Positions 8,189 to 17,087 of a stretch of 64,000 nt of DNA are shown in pieces. Each line of letters starts with the position of its first letter. The first letter of the stretch is position 1. The stretch lies in contig NZ_CP059569.1 of assembly GCF_014054985.1 (NCBI RefSeq), positions 2,340,500 through 2,404,499 on the forward strand, read 5' to 3'. A program made the position numbers and the translations under genes. This DNA comes from Kingella oralis (lineage in GTDB: Bacteria; Pseudomonadota; Gammaproteobacteria; Burkholderiales; Neisseriaceae). The notes under the pieces are model-generated. The model saw nothing but the letters and a program-made list of their open reading frames with translations, was not told where the DNA came from and made no database searches.

Positions 8189-8629
8189 TTATTTTTGCTG
8201 TTCAAACGCGCTGATTTCGTGCACTTTGGGGGCGTAGCTGCTGTGTGCGTCGTGGCGCAGGTTGAGCCAGATGTCCACCAATGCCCATGCGGCAGGGGCG
8301 GCGATGACGTTTTGCCCCATGCACAGGATTTGCGCGTTGTAGTTTTCTACTGCGCCGCGCACGCTGGTTAAATCATGCGCGGTGGCGGCGCGGATGCCAG
8401 CCACTTTGTTGGCGGCGATGGCGGTGCCGATGCCTGTGCCGCAGATGAGGATGGCGCGCTCGGCTTCGCCTGCGGCGACGGCTTGGGCGACGGCAAAGGA
8501 GAGCTGCGGATAGCTGGTGTCGGTGGACATATCGCGCAGGCTGCTGATGCGTGGGTCGGCGGCGAGGTGGGCTTGGAGGGCATTTTTCAGTTCCATGCCG
8601 TTGGCGGGGGCGGCGATGATGAGTTTCAT
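8189..8629 (-). CDS. RpiB/LacAB-family sugar-phosphate isomerase
   Basis: 146 residues. The family signature is clear in ILICGTGIGTAIAANKVAGI, which holds the active-site loop and anion-binding residues, followed by RAATAHDLTSVRGAVENYNA. The usual N-terminal DHAG active-site segment reads APANGMELK, so the N-terminal substrate site has diverged. This suggests a substrate other than ribose 5-phosphate, such as a tetrose phosphate. A true rpiA lies at 44213, which supports a non-redundant role. A strong AAAGGA site precedes the ATG. Confidence 0.82.
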   Translation of the reverse strand: MKLIIAAPANGMELKNALQAHLAADPRISSLRDMSTDTSYPQLSFAVAQAVAAGEAERAILICGTGIGTAIAANKVAGIRAATAHDLTSVRGAVENYNAQILCMGQNVIAAPAAWALVDIWLNLRHDAHSSYAPKVHEISAFEQQK

Positions 8630-9099
8630 GGGATGTCCTTTTTGGGGTTGGGGGATGGTTGGGGTGGGATTTTAACCTTGCGCGTTGTGCTGCGGACTCC
8701 CCCTTTGGCTTTGCATCAGTTCGCATGACTAAATCAAAGATTCAGACAAAGGGGCAAGGCTGCTTAATTATGTGGCGGCAGCCTGAAAATGGGGAATGGC
8801 TGTGGGCAGGCGGTGTTACTTGGCGGCAAGCTGTTGCTGCGTCACGGCGCGACAAGGAGCAAATTTTGCCGGAATGGCGGATGCTGCACGGGGTACAGGG
8901 GCTTGCCCCTGCTCGTGGCAGGCGGCGAAACGCCTGCGCGGGCGGAAAATCAGCGATGGGCAGCCTGAAAGCTCGTTTCCATTTTCAGGCTGCCTATCTG
9001 TTGTGTTGCGGCAGCCTGAAAAGCGTTTGGGTGAAACAGTGAGGCGGTGGGTTGCGTTATTTGGGCGGCGCTGGGCGGGTTTCAGGCTGCCTTTATGCT
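8630..9099. other. Uptake-sequence-rich spacer, no gene seen
   Basis: This stretch holds five or so uptake sequences, including an inverted pair near 8960-8995. It also holds a 48-bp repeat at 8892-8939 (core CAGGGGCTTGCCCCTG), found again inverted at 18853-18900. Open frames here are built largely from uptake sequences and are not credible genes. Confidence 0.55.
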
Positions 9100-9771
9100 T
9101 TATTTCACTGCGGCGGATTGCTTGGCGAGGCGGTACCATTTTTGCGCTTCGCGGGGGTTTTTGTTTACGCCCAAGCCGTATCGGTAGAGGTCGCCGAGGG
9201 CTTGGAAGCTGGGGGCGGTGATGTGGTCTTGGCGGGTGGTGTGTTTGAGATAGAGGGCGCGGGCTTGGGCGAAATCGCGTGGCACGCCTAGCCCTTGTTC
9301 GTAGAGTTTGGCAAGGCGGTATTGCCCTGTGATGTCGTTGTTTTGGTCGGCTTGTTGGTAGTAGGCGGCGGCTTGGGCGTAGTCTTGGGCTACGCCGAGC
9401 CCGCGTTCGTAGATGATGCCGAGATAGAGGGCGGATTTTTTGTCGCCTGCTTGGTAGGATTGTTGCAGCAGGGCGAGGGCTTTGGGGTAGTCAAACGCTG
9501 TGCCGCAGCCGTTGAGGTATTGCACGGCAAGGTTGCGCCTAGCTTGGCGGTTGCCTTGCTGCGCGGCTTTGCTGCTCCATGCGAGGGCTTGGGCGCAGTC
9601 TTGGGCGATGCCGAGGTTGCTGTTTAAATAGGCTTCGCCAAGGCGGGCTTGGGCTTCGGGGTTGCCTTGCTGGGCTTGGGTTTGGATTTGTGGCAGCGTT
9701 ATCGGTGCGGGGGCGGCGATGGCGAGCAGGGGCGTTAGGATAAGGGCGGCGAAAAATTTGGCTGGGGGCAT
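9100..9771 (-). CDS. Secreted Sel1-repeat protein
   Basis: 223 residues. Residues 1-20 look like a Sec signal (KFFAALILTPLLAIAAPAP). About four or five Sel1-type repeats follow, each with the pattern A..LG..Y..G.GV..D..A...Y..A, for example LYLGIIYERGLGVAQDYAQA and LAKLYEQGLGVPRDFAQARA. These form alpha-alpha solenoids that bind partner proteins; the partner is unknown. A good ribosome site (AAAGGAA) precedes the ATG. It is monocistronic, with an uptake-sequence stem between it and phoH. Confidence 0.85.
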   Translation of the reverse strand: MPPAKFFAALILTPLLAIAAPAPITLPQIQTQAQQGNPEAQARLGEAYLNSNLGIAQDCAQALAWSSKAAQQGNRQARRNLAVQYLNGCGTAFDYPKALALLQQSYQAGDKKSALYLGIIYERGLGVAQDYAQAAAYYQQADQNNDITGQYRLAKLYEQGLGVPRDFAQARALYLKHTTRQDHITAPSFQALGDLYRYGLGVNKNPREAQKWYRLAKQSAAVK

Positions 9772-9785
9772 GGCGGTTCCTTTGG

Positions 9786-9826
9786 GGCAGCCTGAAAACG
9801 GGGTAATCCTATTTTCAGGCTGCCTC
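9786..9826. terminator. Inverted uptake-sequence pair behind phoH
   Basis: GGCAGCCTGAAAACGGGG faces ATTTTCAGGCTGCC, just past the phoH stop on the minus strand. Confidence 0.6.
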
Positions 9827-9829
9827 TGT

Positions 9830-10810
9830 TTAATCCTGCAAACTCAATTCAACGTGCGTGGTTTCCGCCGCGTCATACGCTTCCACGATTTTCTGCACCA
9901 GCGGGTGGCGCACTACGTCTTCGCTGGTAAACGTGTGGAAATACAAGCCTTCCACGTCGCGCAGTTTTTCTTTGGCATCGCGCAAGCCTGATTTGATGTT
10001 GCGCGGCAAATCCACTTGGCTTAAATCGCCTGTAATCACGGCTTTTGCGCCAAAGCCGATGCGGGTTAAAAACATTTTCATCTGCTCGGGCGTGGTGTTT
10101 TGCGCCTCGTCCAAAATCACATACGCGCCATTGAGCGTGCGCCCGCGCATATAGGCGAGCGGGGCGATTTCAATCAGCCCTTTTTCCATCAGCTTGGTTA
10201 CGCGGTCAAAGCCCATCAGGTCATACAGCGCGTCATACAGCGGGCGCAGGTAGGGGTCTACTTTTTGCGCCAAATCGCCCGGCAGAAAGCCCAGTTTTTC
10301 GCCCGCTTCCACGGCGGGGCGCACCAGCACGATGCGTTCGATTTGGTGTTTTTCCATCGCGTCCACGGCGGCGGCCACGGCAAGATAGGTTTTGCCTGTG
10401 CCTGCGGGCCCGAGACCGAACACGACATCGTGGTTGAGCAGGGCGCGGATATAGCCGTTTTGGCGCGGGGTGCGCCCGCCGATGTTGCCGCGCTTGGTGT
10501 GGAAATGGTAGGCGTGGTTGTCGTTGCTGCGTTCAACGTGTTGCGCGTCGGCGGTTTTGGCTTCCACGGCGGCGAGTTGGATGTCTTCGGGGGTTAAATC
10601 GCGGCTTTGCGCGGTGTCGGCAAGCGCGAGCAGGGCGCGGCGGGCGGCGTGGGCGTTGTCGCCGATAAAGGTGAAATCGGCGAAGCGGCGGCTGGTTTGC
10701 ACGGAAAGGGCTTTGCCGAGCGCGGTGAGGTTTTCGTCTAACGCGCCGCATAGGCGTTGCAGGGTGGTGTTGTCGATGTCGTCAAATTTTAGGTGGACGG
10801 TGTGGGTCAT
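9830..10810 (-). CDS. ybeZ: PhoH-family ATPase (YbeZ type)
   Basis: 326 residues; a P-loop ATPase linked to RNA and ribosome metabolism, usually encoded near ybeY. The Walker A motif is GPAGTGKT at 134-141, and the Walker B is in AYVILDEAQNTTPEQMKMFL. TGDLSQVDLP and the arginine-rich MRGRTLNGAY segment are also typical. The N-terminal 100 residues form the small RNA-binding-like domain of this family. The start has an AAGGAAA site and lies 13 bp after the stop of a small upstream ORF, so the two are probably cotranscribed. ybeY is not next door. Confidence 0.93.
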   Translation of the reverse strand: MTHTVHLKFDDIDNTTLQRLCGALDENLTALGKALSVQTSRRFADFTFIGDNAHAARRALLALADTAQSRDLTPEDIQLAAVEAKTADAQHVERSNDNHAYHFHTKRGNIGGRTPRQNGYIRALLNHDVVFGLGPAGTGKTYLAVAAAVDAMEKHQIERIVLVRPAVEAGEKLGFLPGDLAQKVDPYLRPLYDALYDLMGFDRVTKLMEKGLIEIAPLAYMRGRTLNGAYVILDEAQNTTPEQMKMFLTRIGFGAKAVITGDLSQVDLPRNIKSGLRDAKEKLRDVEGLYFHTFTSEDVVRHPLVQKIVEAYDAAETTHVELSLQD

Positions 10811-10823
10811 AAGGGTTTCCTTG

Positions 10824-11126
10824 TTAATACAAAATAGGCGGATTTTGCTCCTTTTTGGCGCGGATTAGAACCGCTAATTCTTGCAGGCGGGCGATGTTTT
10901 CGTTGATTTGCCCGATGACGGCAGAGGGGCTTAGCTTGCCCGTTGCGCCCAGCGCCCAAACCAGCAGATAGGCTTGCAGCAAAGCCAGTCGCCATGAATA
11001 TTCTTTGGCGGGCGTTTTGCCGTAGTGTTCCAGTTCGTCTTGCGCGTCGTTTACTTGCGCGCCGTCCAAGATTTCTTGCTTGGCTGGGGGGGCAGGTTGG
11101 GCAGGGCGGGTAGTTTTTTGGAACAT
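10824..11126 (-). CDS. Hypothetical protein upstream of phoH
   Basis: 100 residues with a Pro/Gln-rich N-terminus and a helical central part (SWRLALLQAYLLVWALGATG) that could be one membrane or amphipathic helix. A charged helix follows, ending AKKEQNPPILY. I do not recognise a family. The gene ends 13 bp before phoH on the same strand, which supports it as a real cistron of the same operon. Confidence 0.6.
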   Translation of the reverse strand: MFQKTTRPAQPAPPAKQEILDGAQVNDAQDELEHYGKTPAKEYSWRLALLQAYLLVWALGATGKLSPSAVIGQINENIARLQELAVLIRAKKEQNPPILY

Positions 11127-11175
11127 GGTTACGCCGATTGCGTGGCATGAATGTTTATGGGCGGGGGTGGGTTTG

Positions 11176-11216
11176 AGGCAGCCTGAAAACAGGTTTTATG
11201 GCTTTTCAGGCTGCCT
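11176..11216. terminator. Inverted uptake-sequence pair
   Basis: AGGCAGCCTGAAAACAGG and GCTTTTCAGGCTGCCT lie at the 3' end of the LRR reading frame on the minus strand. Confidence 0.55.
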
Positions 11217-11966
11217 ATTTCGTCTGCCGCGCCTGCCATTGTTGGATGCACAGGGCTCTAAAACGTTCCTGATCGGCTTGAAATTTTTTCGGCAGCATTG
11301 GGCTGCGCAGCTTGGGCAGGCGGTTTTGGGTGAGCAGTTCGCCGATAAGCGAAACGTCTTTCAGGTTGCGCGTACCCATCAGCTCCAACCTTTCCAGCTG
11401 CGGCATTTGTTCCAAGCCGTTCAGGCTGCCGATGGCGGGGTTGATTAAATCGATGTTGGTAAGGTTTTTCAGGCTGGCGAATTCGGTCAAATCTTTGCCT
11501 TTGTAGGAATATAGGCTCAGAAACCTCAGCCCTGCCGCCTTGCCGATGTTGATGATGTGTTTGAGGTCGGCGGGGTTGGCTTGCAGCGATTCCAAAGCGA
11601 TGAAGCGCGAAACGTCCAGCCGGGGCATTTGTTTGTCCCAAATACTTAAATTTTTCAGCTTGGGCATGGCGTAAAGCTGTTCAACATTTTTGATTTCGGT
11701 GGTTTCCCGCGGCAGTTCGTTTATACACAATTTTTCCAGCTCGGGATAAAGCGCGAGCGGGGCGAAATCGACAGCGGCGAGCCGGCGCATCAGCGCGCTT
11801 ACTTCTGCGCTGTCTGCTTTGCAAAAGGGGGAATAGCCGATTTGCAAACCGGTGCGGTGCTGTTTTGCCAACAGCACAGCTTCTTCCAAAAAATTGGCGG
11901 GGCGACGATATCGTTAATCGGGTGGAGGGGTCTGTAGGTCTAGTTGTGGTAGATAAATTTGTTCAC
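11215..11966 (-). pseudogene. Leucine-rich-repeat protein gene, broken at its 5' end
   Basis: The main open part (11889 down to 11215, from a TTG) encodes 224 residues with LRR-like units such as LKNLSIWDKQ, LRFLSLYSYKG and LERLELMGTRNLKDVSL. A well-placed start lies further up: GTG at 11966 with AAAGGA before it, giving MNKFIYHN and then a TAG at 11942-11940. Reading through gives TYRPLHPINDIVAPP. One inserted base near 11900 would join this to NFLEEAVLLAK of the main frame. I infer one nonsense and one frameshift mutation. Translation from the internal TTG cannot be excluded. Confidence 0.55.
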
Positions 11967-12104
11967 GGTTTTTCCTTTGCGGCGGGTTGGGGATTGGGTT
12001 TCAGGCTGCCTTTTGTGGCATGAGGCAGTCTGAAATGCGCTGCGCGTTGGCGTGTTGGCGATATTGAGGCAGCCTGAAAAGCAAAAACAGATTTTCAGGC
12101 TGCC

Positions 12105-13919
12105 TCAACCGCCCGCTTCCTGCCCGTTCAACGGCAGATACACATCCAAAATCGCCTGCCCGTATTTGGCGATTTTGGCATCGCCCAAGCCGTAGATAGG
12201 CGGCAGGTCGGCAAGGGTGCGCGGCTGCTGTCGGATGATGTCTTGCAGGGTTTTGTCGCCGCAAATCATGTAGGCGGCGATGTTTTCGCTACGGGCTTGG
12301 TCCAGCCGCCATTGGCGCAGGGCTTGCCAGATGCGTTCTTCGCGCTCGGTGCGCAGCCATTGGCTTTTCAGGCTGCCCGATTGGGTGGCGGCTTTTTCGC
12401 GTTTGAGCGGGCGCAGCATCACGCTTTGCTCGCCTTTTAACACGGGCAGCGCGGCGGGGGTGAGCATCAGGGCTTGGTGGTGGCTTACATCGGCGGCGAT
12501 GAGGTTTTGCCCGATGCATTGGCGGATGATGTTGCGCCAGTTTTTGTCGGTTAAGCCTGCGCCGATGCCGAAGGTGCTGAGTTGCTCGTGCCCGTTGCGC
12601 GTAATCCAATCGTCCGCCTTGCCGCGCAACACGTTAATCACATAGCCTGCGGCGTATTGCTGCCCCACGCGGTAGATGCAGCTCAGCAGCTTTTGCACCA
12701 ACTCGGTGGCATCAAAGCGGATGGGCGGGTGTTGGCAGTTGTCGCAGTTGCCGCAGGGCTGGCTTTCTTCGCCAAAGTGGCGCAACAGCAACACGCGGCG
12801 GCATTCGGCGGTTTCGCAGATGTCAAACATGGCGTTGAGTTTTTGCAGCTCAATTTGCTTTTGCTGCTCGCTCACGCTGCTTTCTTGGATGCGCTCGCGC
12901 AGCAGCATCAGGTTGTTCATGCCGTAGCACAGCCAGCTGGTGGCGGGCAAGCCGTCGCGCCCCGCCCTGCCGCTTTCTTGGTAAAAATGCTCCACGCTTT
13001 GCGGCATATCCAAGTGGGCAACGTAGCGCACGTCGGGTTTGTCGATGCCCATGCCGAAGGCAACGGTGGCGACGATGATGATGTTGTCTTCGTGCGTGAA
13101 GCGGTGTTGATTTTGGCTGCGGGTTTGGATGGGCAAGCCTGCGTGATACGGCAGCGCGTTCAGCCCGCTGTCGCACAGATATTGGGCGATGTCTTCCACG
13201 CTTTTGCGGCTCAGGCAATACACGATGCCGCTTTGCCCTGCGGCTTGTTTTTGGATGAAATCCAGCAGCTGTTTTTTGCCGTTTTGCCGTTCTATCACTT
13301 GATAATGGATGTTGGGGCGGTCGAAGCTGGATATGAATTCGGCGGCATCGTTTAGCTGCAAATAGTGTTTGATGTCTAGGCGGGTTTGAGCATCGGCGGT
13401 GGCGGTAAGCGCGATGCGCGGGATGTGCGGATAGCGCTGGGCGAGCAGGCTGAGTTGTTGGTATTCCGGGCGAAAGTCGTGCCCCCATTGGCTCACGCAA
13501 TGGGCTTCGTCGATGGCGAATAGGCTAACGGTGGTGTGGTCTAAAAAGCGTAGGAATTTTTCGGTGGTAAGGCGTTCGGGGGAAACGTAGAGCAGTTTCA
13601 GGCTGCCTGAATCGATGTCTTCGGCGATTTGGCGGATGGTGTCGGCGGGCGTGCCGCTGTGTACGGCGGCGGCATGGATGCCCACGGCGCGGGCGTTGGC
13701 AACTTGGTCGTCCATCAGGGCGATGAGCGGGGAGATAACAATGGCGACGCCTTCGCGCATCAGGGCGGGGATTTGGTAGCACAGCGATTTGCCGCCGCCG
13801 GTGGGCATCAGCACAAAGGCGCTGTTGCCTTGAACAACGGTGTCGATGATTTGGGCTTGGTTGCCGCGGAAGTTGGGGTAGCCGAAGGTGTCTTGCAGGA
13901 TTTGCTGGGCGGGGATCAT
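12105..13919 (-). CDS. recQ: ATP-dependent DNA helicase RecQ
   Basis: 3'-5' helicase of recombination and repair, about 604 residues from the ATG at 13919; an upstream ATG at 13958 would add 13 residues. The order is helicase motif 0 (FGYPNFRGNQAQII), Walker A MPTGGGKSLCYQ, DEAH as AIDEAHCVSQWGHDFRPEY, motif III ALTATA and motif VI QESGRAGRDG. The four-cysteine zinc site follows (ECRR, then CGNCDNC), then the winged helix and one HRDC domain (EERIWQALRQWRLDQARSEN to the end). Neisseria RecQ often has extra HRDC domains; this one has a single copy. The stop overlaps an uptake-sequence stem at 12066-12106. Confidence 0.96.
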   Translation of the reverse strand: MIPAQQILQDTFGYPNFRGNQAQIIDTVVQGNSAFVLMPTGGGKSLCYQIPALMREGVAIVISPLIALMDDQVANARAVGIHAAAVHSGTPADTIRQIAEDIDSGSLKLLYVSPERLTTEKFLRFLDHTTVSLFAIDEAHCVSQWGHDFRPEYQQLSLLAQRYPHIPRIALTATADAQTRLDIKHYLQLNDAAEFISSFDRPNIHYQVIERQNGKKQLLDFIQKQAAGQSGIVYCLSRKSVEDIAQYLCDSGLNALPYHAGLPIQTRSQNQHRFTHEDNIIIVATVAFGMGIDKPDVRYVAHLDMPQSVEHFYQESGRAGRDGLPATSWLCYGMNNLMLLRERIQESSVSEQQKQIELQKLNAMFDICETAECRRVLLLRHFGEESQPCGNCDNCQHPPIRFDATELVQKLLSCIYRVGQQYAAGYVINVLRGKADDWITRNGHEQLSTFGIGAGLTDKNWRNIIRQCIGQNLIAADVSHHQALMLTPAALPVLKGEQSVMLRPLKREKAATQSGSLKSQWLRTEREERIWQALRQWRLDQARSENIAAYMICGDKTLQDIIRQQPRTLADLPPIYGLGDAKIAKYGQAILDVYLPLNGQEAGG

Positions 13920-13961
13920 AGGGCTGATGAGGGATGGGGAACGGGGGGATTTTAGCATTGG

Positions 13962-13999
13962 GGCAGCCTGAAAACGGGTTATTGGTTTTCAGGCTGCCT
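13962..13999. terminator. Inverted uptake-sequence pair behind the desaturase
   Basis: GGGCAGCCTGAAAACGGG faces GGTTTTCAGGCTGCC between recQ and the desaturase gene. Confidence 0.55.
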
Positions 14000-14006
14000 T
14001 GGGGGA

Positions 14007-14918
14007 TTAGCGGGGCGGGTTAAGCGGATAGGTGGGGATGTGCGGCAGTTTGTTTTGCGGCTTGGGGCCGGTGATGCAGTGCCGCCAAACCGTCCAAAAC
14101 CGCGCGCCGCGGTGGGCGTATCGGGGGAGCTGCGTCCACGGGACTTGCGGGTGCTGGTGGTGGGCGAGGTGGTAGTGGTAGTTGAGAAAAAACAGGCGCA
14201 CGGGCTTGGGAACGATTAAATTCCACGCGCCGTTTTGGCTGTCCAGCGGCGAGAAGGCGTGGTCGGTGTATTGCAGGTTGCTCCATTGCCAGCCGAACAC
14301 GGCGTAGCACAGCAGCCATGATTGCCATGTCAAATCCAGCAGCGCGAACAAGGCAGCCTGAAAAGCGATGGCACCCCAGATTTCGGCTTTGGCGGCGAGC
14401 GGCAAGGCGTTGAGCGCGCCGATGTAGTTGGCCGCGCCCGTCTGCTCGCCGCCTTGCTTGCCGAACGCTTGGCGCAGGGCGTTGCCGACAATGCGCGGGG
14501 TGAGCGAAAAGACAACCGCGCCCAGCACGGCGGTCGCCCAATACATGCCGGTGTAGATGGCATACCATTGGGCGTATTTGAGCCAGCGGATGTCTTGCGG
14601 ATGGATGATGTCAAATTGCTCGGATGGGCTGCGGTTGTTGCGGTGGTGCACCAGATGGAAGGTTTTTTGCAGCGCGTAGCCAGTGGGAAACCATGCGGCG
14701 GCGTAGCGCCCTGCCCAGCGGTTTAAGGTGGGGTTGCGCGCGAAAATGCCGTGCACGCATTCATGCAGCAGGGCAAAAATCGTGTTGTTACTCAACGAAA
14801 ACAGCAGCGCGGCGGGCAGGGCGAAATACCATGCGGCGTGTGTGGCGGTGTGGAGCGCGAGCAGGTTGGCGAGGCTGGCGGCGGCGAGAATGGCGAGGTT
14901 GAGGCGGGTGGGGGGCAT
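14007..14918 (-). CDS. Membrane fatty-acid desaturase family protein
   Basis: 303 residues of the di-iron membrane desaturase/hydroxylase family. Three histidine boxes are visible: HECVH, HLVHHRN and HYHLAHH, plus TDHAF. They sit between hydrophobic segments (LAILAAASLANLLAL and WYFALPAALLF near the N-terminus; AIYTGMYWATAVLGAVVF in the middle). The ATG at 14918 has an AAAGGA site; the open frame continues upstream only through uptake-sequence DNA. The enzyme would introduce a double bond or hydroxyl into a lipid chain. Two acyltransferases and two Rieske oxygenases lie in the next 8 kb. The substrate is unknown. Confidence 0.88.
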   Translation of the reverse strand: MPPTRLNLAILAAASLANLLALHTATHAAWYFALPAALLFSLSNNTIFALLHECVHGIFARNPTLNRWAGRYAAAWFPTGYALQKTFHLVHHRNNRSPSEQFDIIHPQDIRWLKYAQWYAIYTGMYWATAVLGAVVFSLTPRIVGNALRQAFGKQGGEQTGAANYIGALNALPLAAKAEIWGAIAFQAALFALLDLTWQSWLLCYAVFGWQWSNLQYTDHAFSPLDSQNGAWNLIVPKPVRLFFLNYHYHLAHHQHPQVPWTQLPRYAHRGARFWTVWRHCITGPKPQNKLPHIPTYPLNPPR

Positions 14919-15013
14919 GGGATGTCCTTTTTTTGGGGCTTGGGGCGGGGTTTCAGGCTGCCTTTTGGGGGTTGCGCTGTTGAGGCAGCCTGAAAACAAA
15001 CAAAGCAAGCCGC

Positions 15014-15733
15014 TTATTCTGACCGCCCATCGGCTTGGGAAAGCCAATCCAGCAGGCGGGAGTCGGATTGTTTTAGCAAGTCGTAGGGTTCGGGCGGTTG
15101 TTGGGCGAGGGTGTAGGTTTTGTGGCTTTTGAGTGTTGTCCAGCGGTCTTGCTGGGGCTGGGGCGTTGCGCCGTTTTCTTCTTCAAAAATTTGGATGTAG
15201 CCTGTGGCTTTGATTTTGCGGGCGGGGAAGTTGATGCTGATGGCGGTGCCGTAGCCGCCGTTGCGCATATAGCTGCTGGAATCTGCGCCGATAAGGATGA
15301 ATGCGCCGTGTTGCAGCCGGTATTTGTAGGCGTTGTGGCTCACGCCGTATGAGCCGCAGGAGAGCCAGTAGCCCAAATTGAGGGTGAGTATTTGGTTTTT
15401 GATGGCAAGGCTGTCGTCGCCCAGCGGGTCTTCCAAGCAGGGGGTGTCGCGGTTGTGTTCGCCGGGCAGCCATGTGGCGCGGGCGGCGGGTTGGAAGCCG
15501 TTTGCGCCGGCAAGCAATACGGTGAGGCGGCGGGGGTTGAGATTGAGTTCGGGCGCGCCGAGGCTTTCGTTTTTGATGATTTTGTGCGGGTCTTGTTGCT
15601 GCTCGATGATGACTTTGTCGGCGCGTCCGTCGCCGTTAAGGTCGCCGCTGGCTTGTTGGACGGTTTTCCATGTGGGGGCGGCGGGGACAAGGCTGGGGAA
15701 CAAGGCTAGGGCGAAGAGGAGGGTGGGTTTCAT
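15014..15733 (-). CDS. Secreted hypothetical protein with a calcium-loop-like start
   Basis: 239 residues with a Sec signal (MKPTLLFALALFPSLVPAAP). The mature protein begins with SGDLNGDGRADKVII, a DxNxDGxxD loop of the FG-GAP/dockerin type, then a beta-rich body with two cysteines (TPCLEDPLG and WLSCGSYGVSH). It ends QSDSRLLDWLSQADG. I recognise no full-length family. The ATG has an AAGGAAA site. It lies 95 bp upstream of the desaturase on the same strand. Confidence 0.7.
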   Translation of the reverse strand: MKPTLLFALALFPSLVPAAPTWKTVQQASGDLNGDGRADKVIIEQQQDPHKIIKNESLGAPELNLNPRRLTVLLAGANGFQPAARATWLPGEHNRDTPCLEDPLGDDSLAIKNQILTLNLGYWLSCGSYGVSHNAYKYRLQHGAFILIGADSSSYMRNGGYGTAISINFPARKIKATGYIQIFEEENGATPQPQQDRWTTLKSHKTYTLAQQPPEPYDLLKQSDSRLLDWLSQADGRSE

Positions 15734-15809
15734 GTTGGGTTTCCTTGTTGGGGGAGGGTTACGGTTGCGGTTGAGGCAGCCTGAAAATGGGGAATAAGGC
15801 GTGTAAGGG

Positions 15810-15850
15810 GTTTTAGCTCCGCAACTCCGCTTCGCTACGCAGGCTGCCTC
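15810..15850. repeat. 40-bp uptake-sequence-derived repeat, copy 2 (inverted)
   Basis: Reads GTTTTAGCTCCGCAACTCC then GCTTCGCTACGCAGGCTGCC, the complement of the copy at 861-900 with few changes. It sits just after the GNAT gene on its downstream side. Confidence 0.75.
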
Positions 15851-15856
15851 AAATGG

Positions 15857-16954
15857 CTATATCGCCGCCGCATCAATATACGGCACGCGCCCATCCAGCA
15901 GATAGGGTTCGCTATCAAACTGCACGGTAAACAATTGCCCGCCGCTGGGGATGCCGGCGTAATCGGCGAAGGCGGGGCGCAGCGGGTGGCGTTCGTGAAA
16001 CGCGCCGATAAGATAATGCAGCCCCGTGCCGTGGCTGGCGCGGTAGGCTTGGCGCAGCAGGGCGCGGAACACGGCTAAATCGTCATTTTGCACCGCCATC
16101 AGCGAAAGATAGGCGTATTTTAGGGCTTCGCCTGCGCGGGGCAGGGGGGCGAGCGGGGTCAGCCTTGCGAGGGCGTTGTAAACGGGGCGGATAAACCGCC
16201 ATGCGCCGTGGTAGGCATCAATGTGGAGTTGGCGAAACGCGCTTTGTTGCCAGAGGGCGATCGTGCCGATGATGCTGCCGTTTGCTTCGGCAAGTAGGAT
16301 GTTTTCAGGCTGCATTTCGCGCAATCGCCCGTTGGTTAAATCGTTTTCGTGGTACACGGGGGCGAATTGGTAGCGGGCGTTTTCGCGGTTTAAAAAGGCG
16401 ACGATGGCTGCCCAATCGGCGGCGGTGGCGCGGCGGATGGTGCAAGGGGCGGCGAGGGTGGGTTTTTGCCAGCCTAGCAGGATAAGCGGGGTGTGTACCG
16501 TGCCTTGCGCGTGATAGGGCGGCAAGCCTGCGCGTTGGGCGGCGATGGTGGCAAGCGCGGCGCGGTTGTCTTGCAATATCATGGTTGTGTACACGGGCGC
16601 GGGGTCGGCGGCGTGGCGTTGGCGCAAAAATTGATAGGCGCGGCGCAGGTGGATGCTGTTGCGGTAGGCGGTTTGCACGCGCAAGTCGGCAAGGTATACG
16701 ATGCTTTGCGCCTGCCCGTTGATGAAAGCGGGGAGATGGTAACGCGCGCCCACGCCGGCCAGCGCGCCTGTTTGCGTGTCGCGCCCGACAAACACTTCCG
16801 CGCTTTGCCCCAGCACGCTGCACGCGGCAAAATAAGAGGGCTCGCGCCGAAACGACAAGGTTAAGCCGCCTTGCTGCATGGGGTTATCGCGCAGCAGTCG
16901 GCGCAAATCGGCATCATCGGCGGCTGAGGCAGCCTGAAAAGAGACTTGGGGCAT
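15857..16954 (-). CDS. Two-domain GNAT-family acyltransferase
   Basis: 365 residues from the ATG at 16954 (a TTG at 16963 is also in frame). The N-terminal half (about 1-160) has a GNAT-like run with GVGARYHLPAFINGQAQSIV, then YLADLRVQTAYRNSIHLRRA, whose motif A region would bind acyl-CoA. The C-terminal half restarts with TIRRATAADWAAIVAFLNRE and IIGTIALWQQ, a second GNAT-type domain. Substrate is unknown. It is divergent from the methyltransferase gene at 17088, 133 bp away, so both may share a control region. Confidence 0.75.
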   Translation of the reverse strand: MPQVSFQAASAADDADLRRLLRDNPMQQGGLTLSFRREPSYFAACSVLGQSAEVFVGRDTQTGALAGVGARYHLPAFINGQAQSIVYLADLRVQTAYRNSIHLRRAYQFLRQRHAADPAPVYTTMILQDNRAALATIAAQRAGLPPYHAQGTVHTPLILLGWQKPTLAAPCTIRRATAADWAAIVAFLNRENARYQFAPVYHENDLTNGRLREMQPENILLAEANGSIIGTIALWQQSAFRQLHIDAYHGAWRFIRPVYNALARLTPLAPLPRAGEALKYAYLSLMAVQNDDLAVFRALLRQAYRASHGTGLHYLIGAFHERHPLRPAFADYAGIPSGGQLFTVQFDSEPYLLDGRVPYIDAAAI

Positions 16955-16980
16955 GGCGGGCAAGGGTTGCGGGGTAAAGG

Positions 16981-16986
16981 TATAAT
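16981..16986 (+). promoter_or_regulatory. Candidate -10 element of the methyltransferase gene
   Basis: TATAAT in the divergent spacer, about 100 bp before the ATG at 17088. No good -35 hexamer is present at the normal distance. Confidence 0.35.
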
Positions 16987-17087
16987 TGTACGCATAAACT
17001 TGTTTTCAGGCTGCCGCTATGTTGCCCCGTTAGGCAGCCTGAAACGCGGTTCAACGCCATCCAAACCATCCCCAACCCAAGCAAACC

